This document shows positions 7,431-14,052 of a stretch of 64,000 nt of DNA, in pieces. Every line of letters starts with the position of its first letter. The stretch's first letter is position 1. Made by a program: the position numbers and the translations under genes. The stretch covers positions 1 to 64,000 of IMG/VR virus record IMGVR_UViG_3300044699_000032; one strand, given 5' to 3'. This DNA comes from a virus. The notes beneath the pieces are model-generated. The model was not told the origin of the DNA and ran no database searches. It saw only the letters and a list, made by a program, of their open reading frames with translations.

Positions 7431-8006
7431 TTAAAATTCGAATAACGATAGCTGTCGCAAGGCGATCGGCGTCGCGTTCGTTTTTTCTTTTGGGCCGTTT
7501 TCATTGCTCTTCCGCGCGCCCTCTTGCTCGTCGAGCCATTCAGCGAACAGTTTTTTCCCTTGGTTCGATTGCACGAACCGCAACCGAGCCGAAGATTTCG
7601 AGCGTGCAAGCGCGCCCAATCCTTTTCGGTGCGTGGGGCTTCCAAGTGTTTCGATTTGAATGTCGCGCTCGTTCATGAACTTGTGGCCACAGCCTTGGCA
7701 CAAGCCTTCCGGCGTCATCATGGCGCGCAGAACAGGAACCAGCGCGCGATAGTTCATGGCCGTCCAAAAGAAGTCGAAGCCGGTCGAGGCTTTCGCCGCC
7801 GCTGATCGTGCGCGTTGTTCGATGATTGCCTTCGGTCGGTCGGCGTTCTTTTTTTCGTTGCGAGCTTTTTGCTCGCAGTCACGACAGACGGGGCTGAACC
7901 ACACTTTCGTGGCAACAGTACTGTTGCCACGCTTTTTGACGTGAAACCGCGAGTGATGTTTCCACTCATGGCATTGTTTACACTGCCGCTCGCATGGTCG
8001 CGCCAT
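7431..8006 (-). CDS. HNH-type nuclease with N-terminal zinc finger (frameshifted)
   Basis: The N-terminus has two Cys pairs (Cys-Lys-Gln-Cys and Cys-Arg-Asp-Cys) forming a zinc ribbon. The second half has Cys-Gln-Gly-Cys-Gly-His-Lys-Phe. Switching frame between about 7640 and 7565 restores Ile-Gln-Ile-Glu-His, then Leu-Gly-Cys-Gly-Ser-Cys-Asn-Arg-Thr-Lys-Gly, the end of an HNH/zinc-binding core, so two compensating indels are likely. The protein ends in a Leu-Ser-Leu-Phe-Glu-Phe motif resembling a sliding-clamp binding peptide (inference). A 24-bp perfect palindrome lies in its 5' third. Confidence 0.65.
   Translation of the reverse strand: MARPCERQCKQCHEWKHHSRFHVKKRGNSTVATKVWFSPVCRDCEQKARNEKKNADRPKAIIEQRARSAAAKASTGFDFFWTAMNYRALVPVLRAMMTPEGLCQGCGHKFMNERDIQIETLGSPTHRKGLGALARSKSSARLRFVQSNQGKKLFAEWLDEQEGARKSNENGPKEKTNATPIALRQLSLFEF
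7908..7931. repeat. 24-bp perfect palindrome
   Basis: CGTGGCAACAGT followed directly by its reverse complement ACTGTTGCCACG, with no spacer. It is inside the HNH-type gene and is followed on the plus strand by CTTTTTG. Confidence 0.8.
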
Positions 8007-8024
8007 TGAAGCCCCCCTTGTGTT

Positions 8025-8597
8025 TTAGCGTCGGTCCTTGGCGGCAAGCAGCATTGCTGCCTGTCGCTGCTCTTCGGTCATGGGCGGGACGTCGGGCTTG
8101 GCGCGCGGCGGGGAGCGATACTCGGTCCCGTCGTCTCGAAGTCGGCGCGCTCTTTCGGGGCCTGCGCCCTTGCTTCCCTTACCATTAGGAAGATTCTCTA
8201 TAGGTAGCTGTAGTGTAGATGGAGGCGTTTTGCTTGTGCTAACATGGATGCAAAGTTGCTGCATTTGCTCCGCGTTTGCTGTGCATTTGCTCGGCCGCGG
8301 CCTTGCGTTTGTTAGATATTTCGGCCGCCCTGGCAAGCTCTATGAGGACGCGTTGACTGGTCCAATATTGAGTCACCTTCAAGGTGTCAAAAAATGGCTC
8401 CATTCGTGGCCGCACGCGAGGCCAATGCCGATTGCTAATCCGCGCCACCCGTTGCAGATCGGCCACAGCAACTTTCCCGTCATGCTCCCAAGCATGCGCG
8501 ATCAGAAGCACAGTACGCGCCAACCTCCTGCGCGGTTAGGTGGTGGCAATTGGCCGAAGAAGTCGCCCAAGAACATTGGCATGAACTGATATTTCAT
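8025..8597 (-). CDS. DUF1376-like replication-associated protein (frameshifted)
   Basis: Starting at the ATG at 8597 the product begins Met-Lys-Tyr-Gln-Phe-Met-Pro and passes, after indels near 8560 and 8525, into the clear central part: Ala-Trp-Glu-His-Asp-Gly, Arg-Ile-Ser-Asn-Arg-His-Trp and Ala-Ala-Glu-Ile-Ser-Asn-Lys-Arg. This is the layout of DUF1376 proteins, which stand in for replication initiators or helicase loaders in many phages. A further shift near 8300 would carry it to the stop at 8025; without it the frame ends at 8239. Confidence 0.65.
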
Positions 8598-8608
8598 GGA
8601 CGCCCCAT

Positions 8609-8842
8609 TCAATGGAGTGAGCATGACCCAACGCCCCCGCCGCTCGTGCTAGGTTTCTTGAGGGCCATGTCGGCCTCGAAAGCTGCTCTCAGGAGGGTCC
8701 GCGCGAGCGCGCACGCCTCGCCGACAGTGAGCACCGTAACCAACGCCGAGTCGTCTTCAAACCCGAACGCAAAGTGAACGTGGCCGAATTCACAGGCGGT
8801 GATTAGGATTTCCCCAATCTGGTCGTTGTGGTCATCGGTCAT
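8609..8842 (-). CDS. Hypothetical protein (77 aa)
   Basis: Its ATG overlaps the stop of the RuvC-like gene in an ATGA arrangement, and it ends 12 bases before the DUF1376-like start, so it fits tightly into the operon. The protein is acidic with a small alpha/beta look and a glycine-rich tail. No family recognised. Confidence 0.55.
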   Translation of the reverse strand: MTDDHNDQIGEILITACEFGHVHFAFGFEDDSALVTVLTVGEACALARTLLRAAFEADMALKKPSTSGGGVGSCSLH

Positions 8843-9383
8843 GGGCTCGCCTCGCTGGTGAATAGGGGGCCGGTTCGATAGGCAAGGTGCGGGCCGATCT
8901 TGGATTCAGCCCATGCGAAGATGCCCGCGGCGTCGGCGGCGTTGTCGTCCGGCGCGTCCCATTTGAGGCGGCGGCATTGTTCGAGCGCGGCAGCTTTGGC
9001 CTGCGCGCGCGGAAGTTTACCGTTGCCCGCGCCAAGGAAATGCTTGCGCCAAGTCGACGGGGTGACGGGTAGGAGTTTGATCCCGCGCGCGGTCGTCGCC
9101 CCGGTGAAGATGCCATACAAGCCGACGAGAACGCGGGTCGCGTGTTGTGGTTGGTGCTGCCGGCGATGAACGGCGGCTCCTCGATCGCGACGAAGTCGAC
9201 TGGCGTGCTGGTCGAAGACCAAGTTGATGTACGCCGGCGGCGCGGCCGAAACGATCCTCGATCCGGTCGTCTGGTCGACCGAACCATCGTTGCGTCAGCA
9301 ACTGTGGGCTCCTGCCCAACATCCCGAGCGCGAAGCCAGGTCGCGAGCGCGGGATCGATCGCCAGGATGACCGGGCGGATCAT
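8839..9383 (-). CDS. RuvC-like Holliday junction resolvase (frameshifted)
   Basis: The start at 9383 gives Val-Ile-Leu-Ala-Ile-Asp-Pro-Ala-Leu-Ala-Thr, the first RuvC strand with the catalytic aspartate. After breaks near 9340, 9210 and 9155 the frame continues with Val-Ala-Ile-Glu-Glu-Pro-Pro (second acidic site), then Gly-Leu-Tyr-Gly-Ile-Phe-Thr-Gly-Ala and a C-terminal Asp-Asp-Asn-Ala-Ala-Asp-Ala motif that supplies the last acidic pair. Length about 181 residues, as usual for phage RuvC proteins. It would resolve branched DNA before packaging. Confidence 0.75.
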
Positions 9384-9384
9384 C

Positions 9385-9575
9385 TCAAAGCAGCCGTTCC
9401 AATTCCGAGTCGGCGGTGTAATCCGCCACGATCGCCTTCCATGCAAGCGATCTCATGCGCGGCCTTAGCCATCGCTCATCCGACCTTCCGCAACCCAACG
9501 CGGATACACGCGCTTGCGCATTTTTAGTTCGCGCTCGGCGCAGGCCAGCTTGTCGGCTGCGGTGATGCTGGTCAT
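9385..9575 (-). CDS. Small conserved phage protein (about 63 aa, frameshifted)
   Basis: ATG at 9575 with GAG nearby. The first 33 residues include Lys-Leu-Ala-Cys-Ala-Glu-Arg-Glu-Leu and Val-Tyr-Pro-Arg-Trp-Val, a pattern I remember from short phage proteins found near replication genes. Two indels (near 9472 and 9430) carry it to Val-Ala-Asp-Tyr and a stop at 9385-9387, directly before the RuvC start. Helical, probably a small accessory protein; function unknown. Confidence 0.5.
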
Positions 9576-9589
9576 CTCAAAACCTATGC

Positions 9590-10087
9590 TTAGCCCTTAT
9601 CGATCGATTGATAAAATGCGGGTAGGCATTTCACATGCACGGTGACGCCGCCCTCGGGCGCTCCGACATAGGTCGCCTGTTGCGTGTAACCGCCCATCTG
9701 GCCGCACACCTTGCACAGTGCTGATGGGTTTCGCTTTGGCTCTGGCTCAGTAAACAAAACCGGGTTGGCGAACTCTTTGCATTTCCAGATCACTCGTTGC
9801 GCACGCGGGTTGTAGGAATCCTTGACCGATCGAGTGCCGTCCTTCACCAACAAACCCATTTGCTCTAACTCTGAAACGCGAGTGCGCCACGTAGCGCCGT
9901 GAGAGCCGCAGATTTTCTCAATTTCCCACTCTGTAAGTCCGTGCGGATGGTCACGGTAAATCGCGTAAACTTTACTTTGCTTCTCGGTCAGAGTTTCTGC
10001 AATCCGACCAGCCGCTGCCTTTGATGTCCAAGGATCATCCTTGCGTGACCGCGTGTGAGCACCGAAAAGATCATCATCGTCGTTCAT
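9590..10087 (-). CDS. Winged-helix protein with Cys-rich tail (165 aa)
   Basis: Start at 10087, where ATG overlaps the TGA of the upstream methyltransferase gene (ATGA). Residues about 20-100 form a winged helix: Asp-Pro-Trp-Thr-Ser-Lys-Ala-Ala, a recognition-helix region with Thr-Trp-Arg-Thr-Arg-Val-Ser-Glu-Leu-Glu, then Gly-Leu-Leu-Val-Lys. The C-terminus has Cys-Lys-Val-Cys and a later His-Val-Lys-Cys that could bind zinc. Likely DNA-binding; target unknown. Confidence 0.65.
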   Translation of the reverse strand: MNDDDDLFGAHTRSRKDDPWTSKAAAGRIAETLTEKQSKVYAIYRDHPHGLTEWEIEKICGSHGATWRTRVSELEQMGLLVKDGTRSVKDSYNPRAQRVIWKCKEFANPVLFTEPEPKRNPSALCKVCGQMGGYTQQATYVGAPEGGVTVHVKCLPAFYQSIDKG

Positions 10088-10683
10088 TCTGCTGCCTCCC
10101 GAAACTTGTCGACTTCGTTGCCCCAAGCATCCCATCCCGGTCGGCGCGCGCGCGCGAAAAGCTCGACGTAGGGTCCGGCTACAAGCCGCTCGATCCGGCC
10201 GTGCACGCTCGGCTTGCGGCTGTGCTCGCGGCGCGGCTCGATGATCGCTTGGCGCACATCGGCATTGAGGCGCTTCGGCTTGCCGCGCGTGGCCAGCAAG
10301 CACGGTTCGGTGTTGGCGCGGGTCCAATAACCGAGCCCCATGTACGGCTCGATATCATCCTGAAACATATGGACCTGTGTTGCGTCGGCCTTCGTCCAGC
10401 AGAACGCGCAGGTTTTATAGGTGAAGCCCCAGCCGCCGATGATCATCATCGTTTGCGCTATCGTTGGCCACGTCGACCACATGAACAGCACACAGTCTTT
10501 CGCGGCGAGATCGCGGACCGGCAAAGCCATGATGTCTTGCCAGCGCATTGTCGGGTAATGCTGCGATGCCGAACGGCCCTTGCCGACATCCGACCACGTT
10601 TGGAACGACGTCGCCGGATCGGCAAGGATCGCGCCGTAGTGCCCCGCCGGCAGGCCGAACGGATCGACCAGCGGGGCCGTCAT
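10084..10683 (-). CDS. MT-A70-family adenine methyltransferase-like, altered DPPW motif
   Basis: About 199 residues. The C-terminal two thirds match MT-A70 proteins: Lys-Gly-Arg-Ser-Ala-Ser-Gln-His-Tyr, Leu-Phe-Met-Trp-Ser-Thr, Gly-Trp-Gly-Phe and, near the end, Arg-Glu-His-Ser-Arg-Lys-Pro followed by Gly-Trp-Asp-Ala-Trp-Gly-Asn. The catalytic Asp-Pro-Pro-Trp motif expected near residue 22 reads Asp-Pro-Ala-Thr-Ser-Phe instead. Three base changes separate it from Asp-Pro-Pro-Trp and the frame is intact, so this is not a simple indel. It may be a diverged or inactive enzyme. Neighbours are GapR-like and GcrA genes. Confidence 0.75.
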   Translation of the reverse strand: MTAPLVDPFGLPAGHYGAILADPATSFQTWSDVGKGRSASQHYPTMRWQDIMALPVRDLAAKDCVLFMWSTWPTIAQTMMIIGGWGFTYKTCAFCWTKADATQVHMFQDDIEPYMGLGYWTRANTEPCLLATRGKPKRLNADVRQAIIEPRREHSRKPSVHGRIERLVAGPYVELFARARRPGWDAWGNEVDKFREAAE

Positions 10684-11255
10684 CAGTGCGCCGCCGCTTC
10701 GACGGTGCCCTTTGCGACGTCGCCGATCGGCCGGAAGCCGGTCGACGGGTCCGCCGCGCGCTCAAGGTTGACCTCCGATGCGTGGTCGAAGCCCGCATAC
10801 CAACGATCGGAGTCTGCGATGTTGAGATGTGCCGGTGCCTTCCGGGGCTGGCCGGCGAAGTTCGCTCGCTTGCCTTCCTCGAAATGCTCATCCCGGCGGA
10901 TGTCCTGTTCGGCGAACAGATCGGCCTGCGTTCCGAGCGCAACGCCCTTCCAACGGGCGATCCGGTAAAGCGCCTCCTGCTTGGCGGCGATTTCCGCCTC
11001 GCCTTCCGGCGTCGCAAACTGCCGGGAGTATTGGAATTCGAACTTGTGGAAGCCGTCCGCCTTGGCGTTGGCATAGACCTTTTTCAACTCGGCCTTGACC
11101 AAAGCCTCGCGTGAAAGGATGGGCGCAAGGTCGCGTTCGTGCTTGAAAAATAGCTTTTGCCGCTCGTCGTCGGTCAGTGACGTGAAGCCGGGTTTCCTGG
11201 CTTCCTTGGCCTTGGCCGTCCGTGTCTTGCGTTCGCTGTCTGCTTTCTTCGCCAT
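10683..11255 (-). CDS. GapR/DUF2312-like protein (190 aa)
   Basis: The start at 11255 is preferred over 11270 because AAGGGA lies eight bases upstream. A basic N-terminal tail (Lys/Arg/Ala) precedes helices containing Leu-Lys-Lys-Val-Tyr-Ala-Asn-Ala-Lys-Ala-Asp-Gly-Phe, close to the GapR core, in which helices bind overtwisted DNA ahead of replication forks. The protein is longer than GapR; the C-terminal 80 residues (with Trp-Tyr-Ala-Gly-Phe-Asp-His-Ala) form an extra part I do not recognise. The GapR link is by eye and moderate. Confidence 0.5.
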   Translation of the reverse strand: MAKKADSERKTRTAKAKEARKPGFTSLTDDERQKLFFKHERDLAPILSREALVKAELKKVYANAKADGFHKFEFQYSRQFATPEGEAEIAAKQEALYRIARWKGVALGTQADLFAEQDIRRDEHFEEGKRANFAGQPRKAPAHLNIADSDRWYAGFDHASEVNLERAADPSTGFRPIGDVAKGTVEAAAH

Positions 11256-11266
11256 GCGGTGTCCCT

Positions 11267-11794
11267 TCATCGCTGCCGGTAAGATGGCTGTGAGCGTGGT
11301 GCCGGGGAGCGCACATAGGCGATCCGCCGGTGCTCGCTACAGTAGCATCCCGTCGAGTCGGGGTCGCGCGGCCGTCCACAGTAAAGCGCACGGCTGACGT
11401 CGTCGTTGATGATCCAGCGGCAGGACCAATCACGTAACCCAATGATGGTCACGGGACCGGGCTCGGGTTCAGGTTCGGGTATCGGCTCGGGTATCGGCTC
11501 GGGCATTGCCATGGGTCGCGCCTTCCTCAACGGGGCGCGCGCCTCCCGCGCTACCCGCGCCGCAATTGCCCGCTGCGTCCCGCCGCCTGTGTCGGCGACG
11601 GTCCGCTTGAATTCCGCCCGCCGCAGCCGGTCGAGCTTGCCAAGGACGGCCGATCGCGAGCCGCAGCCCAACTCGTCGGCGATCTGCTGTCCCGTCATGC
11701 CGCTGGCGTGAAGCTCCTTTAGCCGCTCGATCGCGGCCTCATCCCATGTGAATTCCCAATCCGGGCGGCGGACAGGCGTCCCATCAAACGGCAT
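11267..11794 (-). CDS. gcrA: GcrA-family cell-cycle regulator
   Basis: About 175 residues. The N-terminal HTH (residues 15-55: Trp-Asp-Glu-Ala-Ala-Ile-Glu-Arg-Leu, Gly-Gln-Gln-Ile-Ala, Ser-Ala-Val-Leu-Gly-Lys) and the C-terminal Cys-Arg-Trp, Tyr-Cys-Gly-Arg-Pro and Cys-Ser-Glu-His-Arg motifs are diagnostic for GcrA. The two are joined by a Pro-Glu repeat linker. In Caulobacter GcrA binds sigma70 and activates promoters carrying CcrM-methylated GANTC. A phage copy next to an adenine methyltransferase-like gene could redirect host cell-cycle transcription or control phage promoters. Confidence 0.85.
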   Translation of the reverse strand: MPFDGTPVRRPDWEFTWDEAAIERLKELHASGMTGQQIADELGCGSRSAVLGKLDRLRRAEFKRTVADTGGGTQRAIAARVAREARAPLRKARPMAMPEPIPEPIPEPEPEPGPVTIIGLRDWSCRWIINDDVSRALYCGRPRDPDSTGCYCSEHRRIAYVRSPAPRSQPSYRQR

Positions 11795-11807
11795 GATCCC
11801 CGCCTAT

Positions 11808-12026
11808 TCACGACTCGGCACGCTCGGCATGCAGATAGGTCAGCGACTCATACGTTACGCCCGAAATTCGGCGCTCCCGTGCCGCCGCGATCAGCTTCGG
11901 CCAATACGGGACCGGGATCGATCGACGACGCTTCATCGCAGCGGCGTGCTCAGTCGTGACGCCGATCGCCCTCCCAATATTGGCGGGGCCATCGAAGGCG
12001 TCGAATAGCTCGGCGACTGTACCCAT
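11808..12026 (-). CDS. Cro/CI-like small repressor (72 aa)
   Basis: A single-domain HTH protein: Ala-Asn-Ile-Gly-Arg-Ala-Ile-Gly-Val-Thr, then Ala-Ala-Ala-Met-Lys-Arg-Arg and Ile-Pro-Val-Pro-Tyr-Trp-Pro-Lys-Leu, the layout of phage Cro proteins. It is the first gene of the leftward operon and abuts a divergent control region, so it probably governs the switch between leftward and rightward transcription. Confidence 0.65.
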   Translation of the reverse strand: MGTVAELFDAFDGPANIGRAIGVTTEHAAAMKRRRSIPVPYWPKLIAAARERRISGVTYESLTYLHAERAES

Positions 12027-12141
12027 TGTGTCCTCTACAATACGTCAACAATCTCATTTGTACAGTTTTTTTTCGTGGGCCATCTTGACGGCGAACTATA
12101 CATGGTGCATCGTGACTTTGCAATAGGAGGGATTATTGGCA
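12027..12141. promoter_or_regulatory. Divergent control region
   Basis: 115 bases between the Cro-like gene and the rightward genes. It contains related short words (CTACAAT, TTTGTACAG, CTATACAT) that could be operator half-sites, an A/T-rich run, and TTGAC boxes on both strands (plus strand about 12085; minus strand about 12045). Promoter assignment is not secure. AGGAGG at 12125-12130 serves the first rightward gene. Confidence 0.5.
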
Positions 12142-12360
12142 ATGAGCGCCGAGCTATCGAGACAATATGAAACAATCATCCTGTTGTTCCTGCGGGGCAA
12201 AATCAGCCGCGAAGAACGCAACGCCAGGATCATTGCGCTGCGCGATCATCCCTCCGCGCAAGACATGTCATTCGAGCAACGTGATGCGTTGGCCAAGCAC
12301 GCCCTTGAGCGCGTGATAGACATACTCGACGAGGTTCATTTCGAAGGAGGTTGGCAATGA
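12142..12360 (+). CDS. Hypothetical helical protein (72 aa)
   Basis: ATG at 12142 behind AGGAGG; a TTG at 12136 is an alternative start with shorter spacing. The product is a charged all-helical protein (Arg-Glu-Glu-Arg-Asn-Ala-Arg-Ile-Ile-Ala-Leu). Its stop overlaps the next ATG (ATGA), so the two are translationally coupled. No family recognised. Confidence 0.6.
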   Translation: MSAELSRQYETIILLFLRGKISREERNARIIALRDHPSAQDMSFEQRDALAKHALERVIDILDEVHFEGGWQ

Positions 12361-12521
12361 GTCAGGGTAAAAGTAGCGGTAACCAAGCCGGCATTGTTTC
12401 CGAAGCGCGCACTGGGCGGATGGCGCGAGTTGCAGTCAAGATGAAGCGGCCTGATCCTAACGGGAATCGGCGGTCGCGCCGAGCCTATGTCTCACTGCAC
12501 AAAATCAGAGTGAAGAAATAA
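12357..12521 (+). CDS. Small basic protein (54 aa)
   Basis: Overlaps the preceding stop by four bases, with GGAGG upstream inside the preceding gene. The product is rich in Arg and Lys with a Gly/Ser start, which suggests nucleic-acid binding. The family is unknown and the length prevents a firm call. Confidence 0.5.
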   Translation: MSQGKSSGNQAGIVSEARTGRMARVAVKMKRPDPNGNRRSRRAYVSLHKIRVKK

Positions 12522-12525
12522 CCCC

Positions 12526-12705
12526 ATGACTGAGGAAAAATATCTCGGCGACGGGCTCTGGGCCAGCTTCGACGGCTTCATGATCAAGTTGCGCGCGCCG
12601 CGTGAGAACGGCACTCACAAAGTTTATCTGGAGCCGCTGACATTTGAGGCGTTGCTCGAATACGCGGTGCAGGTCGGCTTGCTCGAAAAGGAAACGCCGG
12701 CATGA
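12526..12705 (+). CDS. Small acidic protein (59 aa)
   Basis: Begins five bases after the previous stop. The sequence has a short beta-like start (Leu-Gly-Asp-Gly-Leu-Trp-Ala-Ser-Phe-Asp-Gly-Phe) and a helical end, a composition typical of a small globular phage protein. It ends overlapping the next start. Confidence 0.5.
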   Translation: MTEEKYLGDGLWASFDGFMIKLRAPRENGTHKVYLEPLTFEALLEYAVQVGLLEKETPA

Positions 12706-12812
12706 TGTTCGAACGCGACCGCTCCACAGCCGCGCTTGAACTTGTCGCGCTCATGCTTGTGCTCGCGAACATCGTCGCATGGTTCGAAATCGTCGGGAGG
12801 ATGATGAGATGA
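12702..12812 (+). CDS. Single-span membrane peptide (36 aa)
   Basis: ATGA overlap with the previous gene. Residues 9-29 form one hydrophobic helix (Leu-Glu-Leu-Val-Ala-Leu-Met-Leu-Val-Leu). It ends overlapping the next gene. Small and unclassified. Confidence 0.45.
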   Translation: MMFERDRSTAALELVALMLVLANIVAWFEIVGRMMR

Positions 12813-13144
12813 TGGGGAGAAAGCCTGCTACCAAATCCGCGAAGATCAGCCTCGCTGATATCGCCCGATCGCTCAACATGTCGCCCAAGACTGCGCGTCG
12901 CAAGATGCGCGCCTACTGGCATGGACAGCGGCAAGGCGGCTGGACGTTCGACGCATCGAAGCGCAAGGAAATCGTCGCGGTGCTGGAGGGGAAAATGTCA
13001 TTCACCGTTCTTGAACTGATCGCCGTCGAGGCGGCATTGGAGTTTGTGCATAAGGTCGGCAGCTTCGACGAATGGCCGAAATTTCAATGGGACGCCTTGC
13101 GACGGGCAGAGGCGAAGATCAAGCGGTTCACGGGAGTCGCGTGA
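12809..13144 (+). CDS. HTH protein (111 aa)
   Basis: Two ATGs (12809, 12812) follow GGGAGG within the previous gene. The basic N-terminus leads into an HTH: Leu-Ala-Asp-Ile-Ala-Arg-Ser-Leu-Asn-Met-Ser-Pro-Lys-Thr-Ala-Arg-Arg. The C-terminal 45 residues starting at an internal Met-Ser-Phe look like a separate helical unit, so the gene may be a fusion of two small phage proteins. It may bind DNA near the downstream recombination genes. Confidence 0.6.
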   Translation: MMGRKPATKSAKISLADIARSLNMSPKTARRKMRAYWHGQRQGGWTFDASKRKEIVAVLEGKMSFTVLELIAVEAALEFVHKVGSFDEWPKFQWDALRRAEAKIKRFTGVA

Positions 13145-13148
13145 TGAA

Positions 13149-14039
13149 ATGCGGGAAACGCTGATGATCACCGAGCCCGGTTTTTACCCCGACATGCCGA
13201 TCGAGGAATATCATTCGGACCCGTGTCCGAAGCCGTCGCTGAATCAATCGCTGGCGAAGGTGTTGCTCGACAAGTCGCCGTTGCACGCTTGGTATCAGCA
13301 TCCAAGGCTCAATCCGAATTACGAGCGCAATACCGATAAACAGTTTGATCTCGGCACGGCCGCGCACGCGATGCTGATCGGGCGAGGCAAGGAAATCGTA
13401 CCGATACCGTTTGACAACTGGCTAACGAAGGCGGCCAAGGAAGCGCGCGAGGAAGCCGCGTTGGCCGGCAAGCAAGCTGTGCTGCAATCGCAGTATGAGC
13501 GCGCGGCTGAAATGGTCGCCACCGCCCTCTTGCAACTCGACGCGCGCGGCCTGTCCGGCTTGTTCAATTCGAAGCTCGGTGCCGGCGAACTCGTCATGGC
13601 CTGGGAAGAGTCCGGCGTATGGCTTAGGCAGATGGTCGATTGGCTCACTGCCGATGAACTGACGTTCGTCGATTACAAATCGACCAATCTGAACTCTGCC
13701 CCGCAAAATCTCGGTCGCATCATGCATAGCGCGGGCTGGCCGATCCAAGCTGCAATGGCTCGTCGTGGGCTGGACGTATTGTCACCAGACACCACGGGGC
13801 GGCGGCACTATCTGTTTATTCTTCAAGAGACAGTGCCGCCGCACGCTTTGCAAGTTTGCGAGATGTCCGAAGCCGTGCAAACGATGGGCAGGAAGATGCT
13901 CGCCGTGGCGGTTGAGATTTGGGAACGGTGCATGGCCGAAAATAACTGGCCTGCTTATCCGTTGCAAATCCAGCGTCCCGAGTTGCCCGCATGGGCAGAA
14001 AACGAATGGCTCGCAAGAGAGATCGAGCGCGAGACATGA
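13149..14039 (+). CDS. PD-(D/E)XK exonuclease (DUF3799-like)
   Basis: About 296 residues; ATGs at 13149 and 13164 are both possible starts. The N-terminus (Pro-Gly-Phe-Tyr-Pro-Asp-Met-Pro, then Pro-Ser-Leu-Asn-Gln-Ser) and Leu-Gly-Thr-Ala-Ala-His-Ala-Met-Leu are typical of RecB/RecE-like phage nucleases. The active site is visible as Arg-Gln-Met-Val-Asp-Trp followed by Thr-Phe-Val-Asp-Tyr-Lys-Ser-Thr, the D...DxK core. It probably resects double-stranded DNA ends for the annealing or ATPase proteins encoded downstream. The 3' end is followed within 14 bases by the first pentamer array. Confidence 0.8.
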   Translation: MRETLMITEPGFYPDMPIEEYHSDPCPKPSLNQSLAKVLLDKSPLHAWYQHPRLNPNYERNTDKQFDLGTAAHAMLIGRGKEIVPIPFDNWLTKAAKEAREEAALAGKQAVLQSQYERAAEMVATALLQLDARGLSGLFNSKLGAGELVMAWEESGVWLRQMVDWLTADELTFVDYKSTNLNSAPQNLGRIMHSAGWPIQAAMARRGLDVLSPDTTGRRHYLFILQETVPPHALQVCEMSEAVQTMGRKMLAVAVEIWERCMAENNWPAYPLQIQRPELPAWAENEWLAREIERET

Positions 14040-14052
14040 TCACACTTTACAT

